NCBI GenBank assembly: GCA_021904315.1
Contig: CM038914.1
Span: forward strand, 620,001-684,000
Direction: 5' to 3'
DNA length: 64,000 nucleotides
From: Sphagnum magellanicum
Lineage: Eukaryota; Streptophyta; Sphagnopsida; Sphagnales; Sphagnaceae
The first letter of the stretch is position 1. The number at the start of each line of letters is the position of its first letter. The notes under the pieces are model-generated. The model was not told where the DNA came from. It made no database searches and was given only the letters and a program-made list of their open reading frames with translations. A program made the translations under genes and the position numbers. Of the stretch, positions 33,460 through 46,190 are shown in pieces.

Positions 33460-36111
33460 ATGGGTTCAAATTCCGCCGCCACAACAACAAAGCAGCAAGC
33501 GAATACATATCTCATGGAGCCAACAACATCGGATGACGAGACTCAGGTCATGGCAGTAACTTCAGTAGTCACAACAAAGCAGCAGCCGATTTTTTATCTC
33601 GTGGACGCAACGAAATCGGATGAAGAGGCGAACGCTGATGCAGCAACTTCGGTAGCCACAGCAAACCAGCAGGCAAATTTGGATATCATAGAGGCAGCGA
33701 AATCGGATGGCGAGGTGAAGGCCATTACAGCAACTCCGGTAGCCACAACAAACGAGCAGGCGAATTTGGATCTCAGACAGGCAGCGAAATCGGATGACGA
33801 GGCGAAGGCTCTTGCAGCGCTAACTCAGTCGGGCGTCGATGTGAACTGCCGTGGAAATCCTCGGTATCGTCTTACACCACTGATCCTGTCTATTCAATCA
33901 TACAGCCTGAAGGTCGCACGGGTCTTGTTAGCAGATCCCAGAGTCGACGTGAATGCAACTGATTACTCGGGTCTAACTGCTTTGCACCGAAGTCGGAGAG
34001 AACTTCTAACAGCAATAATCCTCTCCCAAAGGACGGATATAGATTGGAACGTCGTTGACAAGACTGGTCGAACACTACTGCTTTCCTTGGCAAGGATGAA
34101 TTGTCTAAGAGAAATCCAGGAGCTGAGCAGAATCAAATCAGTGGAGTTATTCGCGAGATCCATTGATGGGTTCACGGCATTACATGAAGTGGCAGAACAA
34201 GAATCACCTTTTCCAGCTTCGTTTAAAAAAGCACCTCCGGAGGAGAGGTGCACTCTTGTCGATGGACTGTTCGAAGGGCTTGAAGCGAGAGGCCATGACT
34301 TGGTCAGCTTCGTGAATGTCACAGATGTTCTAAACCGATCTGCGCTGCACTACTTAGCAGAAGAAGGATCCGAAAAATTGTTGAAGCGGTTGTTGGAAAA
34401 GTGCCCTGCGGGTATCAGTGTCACTGGTGTTGACTGTCATGGTTTTACACCACTTCATTTGGCTGTTCGAAGGGGACACACAGCCGTCGTAGAATTGCTT
34501 CTTCACGTGCCGTGCATGGATGCCAATGTCGGCGCTACTGTTACTGCGTGCAATCCAAGCGGACTCAAGCCATGGGAGTCCGATGACTTGAAGATGTGTA
34601 GGCCTAATTTGTTCTTAAAAGCACCCAAGGAGCTTACCCCTGCCGGCAATCTCACACCTCTACATTTCGCTGCCATGGATGGGCACACGGAAATAGTGGA
34701 TCTACTTCTGAAGTGGCCAGGAATCCATGTCGCTCCCTTGGACACGAAAGGACTTTCACCATTTCACTATTCTATACAGAATGGTCACTCGGGGGTGCTC
34801 AAGCTGTTGCTAGAGAAATTAGAGAATATAGGAGAGCCGTTCACGTTCTGCGACGAATGGCTTGCACCACTTGAACATTGTATACAGAAGGGTCACTTGG
34901 AGGTGGTGAAACTTTTGCTAGAGAAAGGGGAGCCATTCACTCCCCTCAACTATGACAAGCAAATGAGTATGTTTGAAAACTTACTACATGTGGCCACAGA
35001 GCATAATGAGGAGGAAATAGCAGTTCATCTCTTGGATACATTAGGTTTGAGAACACAACCATTTGCTCGAACTAGCACCCAATCCTCCAGCCATCAGAGC
35101 AAGTTATTAGCTATAGCTGCAAGGGAGAATTACTTCAAAATCATCCCATATGTTTTGAATTGGCATCCAGAAGTGGATGCAAATGCTTCAATTGAATTGG
35201 TTGCTCACCCAGACCTGGTCGCCTCACCTCTTCACTTTGCTGCTCTGGGAGGCCATGTGGAAGCTGTAAAAGAACTTTTGCTTCATCACAACCTGGATGT
35301 CAACGCTAAGGACAACAAGAAGAGGACGCCATTGTTGTGTGCTATTAAAGAAGACAAGTTGGAAGTCGTGAAAGCCTTGTGTTTTCATGATCCAGGACAT
35401 CGCATCAGGGCCACCGAAGAATATACAGATGGCCGAACTCCCATCCAAATTGCTACAGAAGCCAACATGAAAGAGATTGAGAAGGTGTTGCTAGAGCGAC
35501 CTGAGGTGAAAGATTTCATTGACAGATTATATAGGGATAGGCAAGTGTTTGTGGATGCTGCAAATGCTCTTATGGTTGGTGCAGCATTGATTGCAAGCGT
35601 CACTTTTGCAGGTTGGTTACAACCCCCTCTAGGCTACATTCCAGACTACGAGTTCTCACAACCCTTTCCTGCCCCACCTCAGACACCAGAATCATATGCT
35701 GCAGTGAAGAACCACGCAACTGTCAAGGCATTTTGGGTGTTCAACAGTCTCTCTTTCTTTTTAGCCATTGCAACAGTCTTGGCCGGTGCAGACGCAGCCT
35801 TGCCAAATCTCCAAGATGAGTTCATTGGAAGACGAGTCAAATCAGTAGAAAGGGCCCTCATAAGAGCTACCATTCTTTTAGTGATCTCAGTAGTTTGTGT
35901 GCTTGGTGCTTTTTCAAGTGCTGGCTTTGCAGTGCTACCTCCTCTCCTAAAATACGATACTAGTATGATCATCACAGTTTGTTTAGGTGGAACAATTTGC
36001 ATGCTCACTCTTGTAAAAATCATATGGAAACTGTCAACCCCAATTCGCATGCGATTCCTAAAGACTTCAACAACAATGACAGCTGGTGGTCATGCGACTG
36101 GTTTACCATGA
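33460..36111 (+). CDS. Ankyrin-repeat protein with PGG-type membrane domain (ACD6-like family)
   Basis: A single-exon frame encodes 883 residues. The start is ATG 33,460 in a strong ACCATGG context; an in-frame GTG at 33,454 is not needed. Residues ~5-125 hold four 29-residue repeats (KQQAN...KSDDEAKA type). Ankyrin repeats follow from ~130 to ~680, clearest at ~328 (GFTPLHLAVRRGHTAVVELL), ~397 (LTPLHFAAMDGHTEIVDLL) and ~588 (SPLHFAALGGHVEAVKELLL). A PGG-type domain ends the protein, with membrane segments near 700-722, 758-778, 802-822 and 835-857; the family's PGG triplet reads PPLG here. Relatives such as ACD6 act at plasma membrane or ER in immune or salt signalling; substrate or partner is unknown here. 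The frame is intact. Its upstream DNA is only ~330 bases from a truncated copia element, so its promoter may have been rearranged. Confidence 0.93.
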   Translation: MGSNSAATTTKQQANTYLMEPTTSDDETQVMAVTSVVTTKQQPIFYLVDATKSDEEANADAATSVATANQQANLDIIEAAKSDGEVKAITATPVATTNEQANLDLRQAAKSDDEAKALAALTQSGVDVNCRGNPRYRLTPLILSIQSYSLKVARVLLADPRVDVNATDYSGLTALHRSRRELLTAIILSQRTDIDWNVVDKTGRTLLLSLARMNCLREIQELSRIKSVELFARSIDGFTALHEVAEQESPFPASFKKAPPEERCTLVDGLFEGLEARGHDLVSFVNVTDVLNRSALHYLAEEGSEKLLKRLLEKCPAGISVTGVDCHGFTPLHLAVRRGHTAVVELLLHVPCMDANVGATVTACNPSGLKPWESDDLKMCRPNLFLKAPKELTPAGNLTPLHFAAMDGHTEIVDLLLKWPGIHVAPLDTKGLSPFHYSIQNGHSGVLKLLLEKLENIGEPFTFCDEWLAPLEHCIQKGHLEVVKLLLEKGEPFTPLNYDKQMSMFENLLHVATEHNEEEIAVHLLDTLGLRTQPFARTSTQSSSHQSKLLAIAARENYFKIIPYVLNWHPEVDANASIELVAHPDLVASPLHFAALGGHVEAVKELLLHHNLDVNAKDNKKRTPLLCAIKEDKLEVVKALCFHDPGHRIRATEEYTDGRTPIQIATEANMKEIEKVLLERPEVKDFIDRLYRDRQVFVDAANALMVGAALIASVTFAGWLQPPLGYIPDYEFSQPFPAPPQTPESYAAVKNHATVKAFWVFNSLSFFLAIATVLAGADAALPNLQDEFIGRRVKSVERALIRATILLVISVVCVLGAFSSAGFAVLPPLLKYDTSMIITVCLGGTICMLTLVKIIWKLSTPIRMRFLKTSTTMTAGGHATGLP
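33475..33830 (+). repeat. 87-bp in-frame tandem repeat (four units) in the ankyrin gene
   Basis: The K/N-Q/E-Q marker recurs at residues 11-13, 40-42, 69-71 and 98-100, exactly 29 residues apart. Units diverge in DNA but keep the frame. They encode an acidic, threonine/alanine-rich N-terminal extension with no known fold. Confidence 0.9.
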
Positions 36112-37800
36112 ATTTATTGGACAGCATGCTTATTCAATAGAAGTTGAAGGTCTCTTATAATTAGCGTTGAATCTTGTAGGTAAAGTTGGTTTGTAGTTAG
36201 TCTCACCTGCCACATTGCTCAGGCTTTTATGTGATTGTGTAATACAGCTCTTGGAACCACTTTACTTTGTTCAGCAATATAAATCTATTATTGTCTTGCA
36301 TTCACTGTCATTTTGGGAGGTTTATTTTTGTTGCAAGTGTTCCTACTTGGCTTTACTCATGAATATTTTTTTCTCATGTTGTGGGAAGTTAGAGGATCAA
36401 CACAATACCTCCAATGTATGTGTTGTGGAAACTGGAGATTGGTTGGAGAAATGTAGATGCCAATCCTCTGTGTTCCAATTGAGGATGTCTCTGAAAGCAG
36501 TCTTGCAATAAGGTTGTGTGCTTGGTGTAGTGATTCTCTGTAGCTATACACTGCAGGCCAGGATATGATTCAAACTCTAGGACAAATTTCAGACAATGTG
36601 GGACGCTCAGATTGATCTGGCACAAACCCTTGTTTGCTGTGGACATTCAACCTGTGTCATTCAACATCATCATTCTGCATTCTGGTGACTCTATTCTTGT
36701 TAGAGTCCTCACTGGCCTTTGCCTTTCATGACTTCATTGGAATGCATGCAAACGATAGAAAATTCAAGAAAAGAGTAAAATTCACAAGAAAGCCCTCCAG
36801 AAGGGCATTGAGAAATGTTTGTGTTCTCATACGGACCTAATATTCTAAATTCTTGAATCAATTTTGCTCGACTCCATGTGGTGCATCTCTGAGTGCTACA
36901 AGTAGGGCTCAGCTCGAAGAATGAAATATGGTACACCTAGATTTCCCTTATGTGGAGTTAAGTAGAGCTCTTGCACAACTTGTAAGCCCCTGATTACTCT
37001 CTCACCTTTTGACACTGATATGGTAAATGAAGCTGCTTGACAAAGCAGGAAAATATGAGTGTTGCAGACACTGGAGTTCAGAAAGTCAGAAAAACTTCCA
37101 GAGTCCTTCACCAGTGAGCAACCTGGGAAGCCTGAACCCAAAATCCCCAAGAAATCCCATAGCAATTGCAGCTGCACAGTAGATCCACAAATGTGGTCCA
37201 AGGTGCCACGCAAAACTGAGTCAGAAGGCCTGAAAGGATCCTGATCTCTCTATGAGAAACCAATCCACTGGAGAACATTGTGGTACAGAAATCTCATTAT
37301 GAATTCTATATACTCATTTTTTTGCTAGAGCTGCAAAAGACTACATGCTTGACCACATTATCAAGAAACCCTCATAAGGGAGAAATCATTCGCTAAAAAA
37401 GAAACCTTGTATGCACAGAGTCTCATGTTAGCTTCCGTTTTGTTACAAAGTGATGCAGTAGACTTCAAAGGTGCTGAGTAACTTGTCTAATAAAACCAGT
37501 GTTCTAATCACAATAACATTCATGTTTCCTTACTGCGCTCAGAAGCCATCAATTTTGGAGCATGGTAGATGGTGGTGTGTGGATTATTCCTAGTTCAAAA
37601 TACATGTGATTTGGCAACGATATCCCATTACAATCCAAGAATTCAGCGTACTTACATGGGAACAAAGCACCTTGATGCAACAGTTTCATGGAAGATGTTA
37701 CCTCTCTTTGGTTTTTCTATTGGAAAAATTGTTAGTGACTTTTTTACTGTCAATCAATCATAAAGATGCTGGGTATGAGCAACGCTACAACACAGTCTGA
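36112..37800. other. Downstream flank of the ankyrin gene, no further gene seen
   Basis: The first ~180 bases probably hold the 3' untranslated region. I see no supported coding sequence in the remainder. Confidence 0.4.
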
Positions 37801-38465
37801 ATCAAGCTAACACCTTTGCTGCCCGAGGAAAATGCCACTGCAGTAGAGATAAAGGCATTCAAGGATTGGAACCAGGGTGCACACAAGGTCATGTATTGGT
37901 TGTCTGTCAGTGTTACAGACACTATGATTGGGCACATACAGGATGCTCACACTCTAGCAGAAGCATGGCAAAACTTGGTGCAAATGTTCCAGACAAATAC
38001 AAAGGCAAGGAAGCTGCAGCTAAAGCAAGAGCTGCACACTGTGGAGAAGAAGAACATGTCTCTCAATGAGTATTCATTGAAAATCAAGGGTATTGTTGAA
38101 TCCCTTGCATCTATTAATGTATCTGTGGATGATGATGATTTGGTCAGCATTTGTCTAAATGGACTTGGAAAGGAATACAAACCTTTCAAGACATCCATAA
38201 TTGTCAAGGAGAATGTTCCCAACTTTTGAGATCTTGTTTCAATGCTAATTGTAGAAGAGAAAACTTTAAATGAAGATTGTTTTACACAAAACAAGAACAA
38301 TGTAGAGCAACATGCCTTCTACTCAAATACAAGTAGAGGCAGAGGAAGAGGTCGTGGTCAAGGCCAAGGTGGTGGCCGTTTTGGAAATCAAAATTTTGGA
38401 CAACAATAGTCAAATGACTCACAGCAACAACAGTCATACAAAGGTGGTGGAAGAGGCCAGTCTCA
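37801..38465 (+). pseudogene. Ty1/copia gag fragment
   Basis: A frame from ~37,810 reads LPEENATAVEIKAFKDWNQG, then LAEAWQNLVQMFQTNTKARK, LQLKQELHTVEKKNMSLNEY and SICLNGLGKEYKPFKTSI, the UBN2-type gag domain of plant copia elements. It is followed, after a stop at 38,227, by a glycine/arginine-rich stretch (RGRGRGRGQGQGGG) and a second stop. The zinc knuckle and everything downstream are missing because repeat R1 copy 2 begins here. It has the opposite orientation to the copia remnant at 20.4-33.1 kb, so it is a separate insertion. Confidence 0.85.
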
Positions 38466-38469
38466 GTTC

Positions 38470-38999
38470 AAGTTTTCACTCTTGCAACCCATAATACCTA
38501 GGCCATTTGGCTTAGGTTAAGTAGCTTAGTCTAGGCTTCTTGGGCTAGGAATTTGATTTTTTAAAATCTAAGCCACCTAGCCTAGGTTGCCTAACATAGG
38601 TAGTTAACCTAACTAGGTTAAGTTAGGTTGACTTCTAGCTAGGTGAACTAAGTTAGTTGTCTAAATTGACTTTTGGTTATGCTAACTACATGAGTTAAAC
38701 TAAGTTGACCTTTGGTCATGTGCAATGACCAAATGTGTGATTAATAACGTGTTTATAGATTTTTGACACATGTCATCCATCCATCAAGGTGTTTTTTGTA
38801 ACACTTAGTTGAATAAAAACAACTAAGTTGAGATGGCATGCACTTTACATGTCATACCAAGGTTAATGATGATATGAAATTTCATTATTATAAAAAAAAA
38901 ATTTAATTTGAATCATTAAAATGACCAAGCTTTGCAGAACATCCTTTGCGACTAAATGGATGAAACGACATGGGTTTAACAGCTCACTAGTCACTAATC
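38470..38999 (+). repeat. Dispersed repeat R1, copy 2 (inverted relative to 1-530)
   Basis: Reverse complement of 1-530. It starts with the last part of the tRNA-like head (CAAGTTTTCACTCTTGCAAC), so it is shortened at that end compared with copy 1, as is common for retroposons. It directly replaces the end of the gag fragment. Confidence 0.65.
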
Positions 39000-41900
39000 A
39001 CATATGTCCTTTTTGATTAGTATATAATTATAAAGGTGTAGTCACAAACCCAAAATGTGTTGTTGTGAAACCGAAACACATCACTTGTTTCCTTCCTCCT
39101 TTCCTTCGTTCATTTCACTCCTTCTATGACCAATATTTGTTGCATGTGTACATGTTTGCTTGCTTTCCCTTCACACCATACTCAAAACACACCACCTTAA
39201 CTACTGCTACCACCAACATTAACATTCATTCACTCATTGCCCTGGGACACACACACACTACTATAGGAATGGAATGCCCACAATTGATGATCGACAAACA
39301 TCCACTAGAAAATGAGAAAGAACACACACACACACACTTTCAAAGGAAACAAACAAACCAAAAAATAATGCCAACAATACTAATACTACTATTATTCTTC
39401 ATTGGTGTGTGCAGGAATCGAAGTGAAAACACACACATGTGAAAACAACAATGACAATGCATCTAGGGATCTTTTCAAATGCATCACTTTATTTGCTCAA
39501 GCATGCATTGGTGCAAAAAAGTCTTGCTTGTTTTTTTTTATTGTTGTGGGAACTGATATGGGCTTAATGTATTATTTTGTAACCTTTTATAAGGAAAATG
39601 AATGCTTGTGTACTTTTTTGTTTAGTGATAAAATTGATTAAAATCGAAATAAATATTCACATTAAAAAAATTAACCAAACTAGAAAATTCCCATTTTAGT
39701 TTCAAAATTAAAATTATTACTTTTTCCATGATTTTCTAAGATATTTTCATGTGACTAGTTATGAATACATTGACATTATTGAAAGTGTAACCTATGTTAA
39801 TCATGATGATTTCCAACATGTCAACTTCATATTGTCACTAAAATTCATTTCACTATTTTGAGGATTATTCACCTGAATGTAAGGTGTTGGACTATGTGGG
39901 CATGTTTTTCATTCTATTTCCAAAATTTTCAATTTTTTCGTAGTGACAATTCTCTTTGGATCTTTTTTATATTGATTTTTATTACGGGAAGGGTGCGGCA
40001 AGAGTATGGGAAAAGTTGCGAGAAAAAAAACATAAAATGCGAAAGTACAAGAAAAGGTTTTGCACCTAGTACCTTCCGGTTTTCAAAGCCCACCCAAAAA
40101 TCTGAAAGGTATTTATTTTTCTTAGTGTCAATTCTCTTTGGATCTTTCTAATTTTAATTTTTTGTATGAAAATGATATGAAAGGGGTAGTTTTTTGTACG
40201 GAAAGGGTATGAGAGGATTATGAGAGGAGTAATGAGAAAATAATCATAAAGTGTTAAAGTATAGGAAAAGGTTTTATGTTTAGTACCTTCCAGATTTGAT
40301 GGCCCACTCCAAAATCCAAGTGGTATTGGGCACAAAACCTTCCCCTACGTGAAAAACAGGAAAAAAAATCTTTTATAAAATTTTAGTCTTTCCATTTACC
40401 TTTATGGTTTTAAATAGTCTATGTGAACAAGGTGTCACTAAACAAGGAGTAAATAAATAAAAGAAAAAGAAAAAATGAAACTGTAGCTTCTGAAATCCAA
40501 AAGGTACAGTGGCAAATTTAGGCTAGGGAATGACCTAAAATTACGCTAAGAAAGTTTTCTAGGTTTTTATTGAAAGAGAATGAGTAAAATGAATTTGTTA
40601 CTTGGTAGGTGCATTTTGCTTCAACATCTTCTTCCAACACATTTGGATACTTGTCAAATGTTATTCAAAACACTATTCAAATATATATATATATATAAAA
40701 GGAACTAAAAATACAATTTGCAAATGATGTGGATGTGGTTGGAGTGATTGATGCTAGTTTATCACGTATAAATATTAATGCAAATGTGGATGTGAAGGGG
40801 AAAAAAAAGAGTTGGGGGGTGAGAAAGAGGCAAAAAAAGAGGAAGGGGTTATGAGTATATGTTTAAAATGAGCCACTAGATAGCGCATACACTAATAATT
40901 TAAAAATTGTGGTACTTAAATTTTTTAATATAATTTTTGATGTAAATGGGTCATAATGTGTATGACATATGAACAAAGTTTTTGGCTTATGATACAAAAA
41001 ACTAAAGCTTAATAAAGTAGTTATCATAGTTTAACATGATTTGAAATTATGATCATTTTATAAAACAAAATATAGAATTTGGCAAAATTTGTACATTTTT
41101 AGAAATTTCATGTTTATTCAAAAATATTTAACACAAGTAATGTAATTTATTGCAAGAATTATAAATATTTCTAAGAACATGTTGCAAAAATATCCTTCAA
41201 AAATTCCTTCCTATGAAAAAGTCCAAACATTAAAAAAAGGCCCAATTGTGGTTGAATCCTTTGTCATCATTCATTCATTTGATTATGATTGCATCCAACC
41301 CCATGCTGAATGATGGGATGTTCAAGGTGAAAGTGCCAAAATGAGGGAACATCACAATAAATATTCATTATAGAATGCAATAATGTTATTCTAGAACAAT
41401 CAATCACATTATTCACATTAATATTTAAAATTGCTTTCAAAGTCACATCAGGGTTACTCTTGGGTGTTGGACATATTGATTTCATTAACTTGAAATTCCT
41501 CCATGATGTGATTTCTTGATGTGTATTTCTTGGGCATTGAATGTAAGTGGTCATTTTCCACAAATCATTGAACAATTTATTTTAAAAAAATATGATGTAT
41601 TTCAAGGCATTTTAAGCAAATAAAGAATGTAGTTTCTAGAATTTGGTTAACATGTACAATTCATCATGGAAGAAGATTTGTGAAATCTAATAAACATTGA
41701 AATAAATGGAAGTATTTTTAAAAGAAAATAGTGTGGCGTATGTAATGTGCATTTCCAAAGATTTCAATTCCTTTGTGGCTCACACTTGTCACTAATTATT
41801 ACATTTGTGTTGTTGTAGAACTAAATTTTCATATTGATTAAAAGTGTTAAAAAATAGAAATTATATTTATCTTTACAATTTGAAACAAAGTTAAGGACTC

Positions 41901-43961
41901 ATGCATTCAATGTTCAAAATAATATTCTTGGTTAATGAAATGAAGAATTGTGGTCATGAACAAGGATAAACTAAAATTCCTTTTCAATCCTAAAGTTATA
42001 CTATTAAATCAAACAAAGGAAAGGATAATAAAACTTTTGAACAATTGTAAATGTAAAAAAAAGTTAATTTTTTTTTATAAACCAAGCAATTAAGAAATTT
42101 AAAGGAAACTACTACAAACTTCAAAGCAACAATCCTTGTTAAAAAAAAAAGAACATAAATACACATTAAAAATTAAAATTGGAACTTGCAACATTTTTCT
42201 ATGAATTATTGAAGAGAAAAATCATTTTTTCAAAATGTTCCAAATGTAAATTATAACCATTTTTAGCCTTGTATTTAAATTATTTTTTAAAAAAAAATTC
42301 TAAATTTCTCATGCATAAGAATATTAATCATAAAAAGTAATGATATAAAAGAATAACCAACAATAAAAGGCAAACCCATCCTTAGGTGGTACCATTAGGA
42401 ACATCACACTGTGATTTTCTTAGACCCATTGAACTTTGGAAATCATAGAAAACACTTAAATAAATATTTTCATAATTCTTTTTGGTTTAGTAGATTTATT
42501 AGGTTCCATAGATTTAGAAATTCAATAATATCAATAATAATTTATATTTGGGTCAAAGCAAGATAAAATATACCAAAAAATTAAACGTCTCCACTTTAAT
42601 CTTACACCTCTCGTTACCATAAAGTAACATCAAATTAAGTAAAGTATGTGTCAAGTAGCATTAGTTGATTCTATTATTAGTTGATTCTATTAAACTTATA
42701 AAAATCTAATTCTAAGAAAATTAAAAATAAATAAATTTAAAAAATAGATAAAAAAACACACTTGAAACTGACTAAAAAATATGTGTTCAAACCTATTGAG
42801 AAGTTTCAAAATTTTCATGTGAAGACACATGAATTTATTTGAGAAGCCCCTCTTGTGGTCACATGTAGGCCTTATAGTATTTTCACAATATGGACTATTT
42901 GAGGTTGTATACAACAGTTTTAATGAAGAACATGCATTATATAGTGGAAGACTCAATAAAATTGAATTTAAACATGTCAATATGCACATAATATAAAACC
43001 CACTTTTTAAAAAAAAAACTTTCAACATCATGGCCATTTTTCCCTTCTCACTAAAAATCTGTGAGAATAGACAAAAGGCCATGAAATTTCGAAACCTCCA
43101 TGTGAAGACAAGTGTTAATGGGCCTATGGTTTTTGCAATGGACCATGAGGGTTTTGTGATGAGGAGCTTGCTAGAAACAAACAAGAAATAAATAAGTTGG
43201 TGAGAAAACACTTAAAAACTCAAAGGTCGAATCCTCACACCTTGTTCCTTTATTTTTGAAGCGCAAAGAATGTTTGTAACCCTCCACTTAGGGATTCCAA
43301 TTTCACAAAAATTGTTCAATTCGAAAATGAGATGTGAAAAAAATGAGATATTCGATGTAATGGGGCTCAATGTTTTGGTGATGGATGAATTAAAACATAT
43401 TAAAATTTTGAGTTTGAAATCTTTGATTGTTGCATCTTTGGCTCTCAAATCCGAAGAAGCTTTGTAAAGCCCTAGTTGGCCATTCATTAGGTTTCAAATA
43501 CCTCAAGACGGATTCAAAACGAGGAAGATATTAGGCTGGAACTATAGAGGGTCTAAGCTTTTTTTATAAAAAATTAAAACAAACTATCACTCATCCTGTG
43601 TTTTCTAAGTTGCTCTTTTACTTCTACCATTGAAAGAACATTAGTAGCCCTCCAAATTGTGCATCCACTAACACAAAAATTGCTCAATTTTGGTTAAGAA
43701 AGAGGAAAATATTATGCAGTGAGAGGTGAGACGTGCATGCTCAGTGTGGGCGGTTCACCTAATACTTTTCCTAGTAATACATGTCATAATAAAGATATCC
43801 ATAAAGTCACCCTGTCTTCACCTTATATTTCACCCCCTAACCCCTCTTTTGGTGGTATTTGCAAAGTTAGGAAATCTCAGTATGACATGCTGAAAACGAG
43901 CGCGAAATGTTGAATCTCAGCATTTAATGCACAAGGTTCGTGATGAATTATAGTAGCTGTA
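39000..43961. other. AT-rich intergenic DNA with one tandem duplication, no gene
   Basis: About 5 kb of stop-rich, AT-rich sequence. It includes a ~200-base tandem duplication (about 39,935-40,110 and 40,115-40,326; shared GACAATTCTCTTTGGATCTT and GGAAAAGGTTTT...TAGTACCTTCC), a (TA)n tract at 40,680-40,697 and ACACAC runs near 39,250 and 39,330. No recognised protein on either strand. Confidence 0.5.
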
Positions 43962-45657
43962 CTAGTCTATAAACCCATTTTGCAAGCAAAATGATCAAAT
44001 AAGCAAAAGACTAAAGTGTTATGTATCAAAGTCCATTTTGTCCACTTCTACCAATCAATTATTTTTAAAAATCAAATGTGCCCCAACATTAAATAAGTGG
44101 GGTGTTCTTTGCAAGGGGCGTTAGCCCATGCCAAAAATGGTGATGAAGTCTTTTGAAAAGAGAAATTTCATGCAGCCAATGGGAAGGCCCAAACATGCAC
44201 TCAACGCGCCTTGTTTTTTTTCCTTTTATGTTTTGGGGTGTTGGGGGGGGGGGAGGGGTGAGGAAAGATTTTTTTTCATTTTTCCCAACTTCCCAATGTG
44301 TTCACACTATGTTCCTTTCAAGTTCCCGATGGGTTCCCAATATTTTCCCCAACATTTTCTCCATACCTTTTCACTTTTATATGCCTTGGAAAATGGTGTC
44401 CTCCTTTCACCTATATAGGTGGGCCAAAGGGAGGAATTGTACAGTTCAAAATAGAGCCTTTTGTTTTGGGGAGTCTCCATTATTTCTTTTTTTTGGAATG
44501 ATGGGCCAATCAAATTGGCACGTTACCCAAAAAAACTTGGGAGGCACCTCATTTAATTAATAGGAGAAATGATTATTTCCCCAAATTTATTTCCCTGTCA
44601 TTAGCCTAGGCCAAAAAGGTAATTAATAGTTTTGGAAATAGAAATTGCATGCAACCAATGGGAAGGTGCAGTATCCATCCAGGCGCCCCAACTCTTTAAT
44701 TTGGGTTTTGGGGGCAAGGGGGAGGGGGGAGAAGTTTTTTTTCCATGAGTTGCTGATGTGTTCCTACCATGTTCCCAAGTTGTTCCCCGAGTTTTCAACG
44801 TGTTCCTACCATGTTCCCAAGTTGTTCCCCAAGTTCTCAATGTGTTCCCCAAGGGTGTTCCCAATAACACCTAATATCAAACCCATATGTTTTGTTCAAA
44901 ATCCTCCCTTTCTCACCTATATAGGTGAGGTGTTCATTGCGAGGGGTAATAGCCCAGGCAAAAAATTATAATGGGGGTATTAGTCAAGGTTGAAAATGGT
45001 GCCAAAAAGTTTTGGGAATAGAAGTTTCATGCAGCCAATGGGAAGGCTCAGCCTGCACTCAAGGTGTCTTGTTTTTTTCTTTTAAGTTGGGGGGGGGTGT
45101 GTGGGGAAAGAAGAATATTTTTTTCATTTTTCCTTTGTTCCAACAGGTTCCCAATGTGTTCCCCATGGGTGTTCCCAATCACACCTTGCTTTAATCCCAT
45201 ATGTTTTGCTCAAAGTCCTCCCCTTCTCACATATATCGGTGGGCCAAAGGGGGAGGCACTCCATCTGTCCATAGAATCTTCAATTTTTGTGAGCCTTCAT
45301 AGTTTCAATTTTTTTTGCTGGGGCCAATCAAATTCAATAAAAAAAAGTTGGACTTGTGAGGGGTAAAGGTTAGGCCAAAAACAGTGATAAATTTTTTTGG
45401 GAGGAGAAATTTCATGTAGCTAATGGGAAGGCCCAAGCACACATTGAATGTGCCCTTGCATTTTTTCCTTTTAAGTTTGGGGGGCGAGGGATTTAGAAGA
45501 GGATATTTTTCAATTTTCCCTGGTTTCCACTATGTTGACCATCCCACCATCCGTTCACTTTGGCTGGGGCCTTCAAGGGAAAAGGTGGGGGGGAGGCTCC
45601 AGCCAATCATGAATTACCACATCAAAACATTGACACCCATTTTTTTATAGTAGTAGA
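43962..45657 (-). mobile_element. Helitron unit D, non-autonomous, 1.7 kb
   Basis: 5' end TCTACTACTATAAAAAAATG at 45,657; 3' palindrome and CTAG at 43,962. The interior consists mainly of consecutive repeat X copies (about 44,100-44,560, 44,590-44,935, 44,940-45,360 and a part copy to ~45,520). The last ~110 bases at the 5' end resemble the 5' end of unit B (GGGGCC(T/C)TCAAGGGAAA...). No protein. Confidence 0.8.
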
Positions 45658-46190
45658 CTAGTCTGTAAACCCATTTTGCAAGCAAAATGATCAAATAAGC
45701 AAAAGACTAAAGTGTTATGTATCAAAGTCCATTTTGTCCATTTTTACCCATCAATTATTTGTAAAATTCAAATGTGCCCAACACTGAATAAGGGGGGTGT
45801 TCTTTGCATGGGGGCAGCTGGGGGGGGGCGGTCGAGGAGGATTCATTTTCCTTTCAACCAATAGGAGGGCCCAAGGTGCCTTGCTTTTATTCCTTTCAAA
45901 TTATAGGGGGACAGGGAAGAATTTTTTTTCAGTTTTCCCTGTTTCCTAATGTGTTCCCATGATGTTCCCTTTAAGTTTTTAATGAGTTCTCACAATGTTC
46001 CCCAAGTTCACAATGTGTTCCCTAACATGTTCTCCATATAAGCACCTCACTTTTAGCCGATGTGCTTTCGCATTTTCACCTATATAGGTGGGCCCAAGGG
46101 GAGGAACTATATAACCTTTTATTTTGAGGAGCCTCCATAGCTTCATTTTTTTGGTAGCAATGGGCCAATCAAATTGGTTTTGGCCTAGAA
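44100..46190 (+). repeat. Cluster of repeat X copies
   Basis: Five copies, some partial, start near 44,100, 44,590, 44,940, 45,360 and 45,790. They share the GCAGCCAATGGGAAG, TTCCCAATGTGTTCCC and CACCTATATAGGTGGGCCAAAGG landmarks. Four lie in unit D and one in unit C. Local tandem growth inside the Helitron is the simplest explanation. Confidence 0.8.

Noticed and set aside
37801-38465. Missing gag half of the copia element at 20.4-33.1 kb
   Set aside because: It is on the opposite strand and beyond an intact host gene, and ends in a different repeat, so it is a separate insertion.
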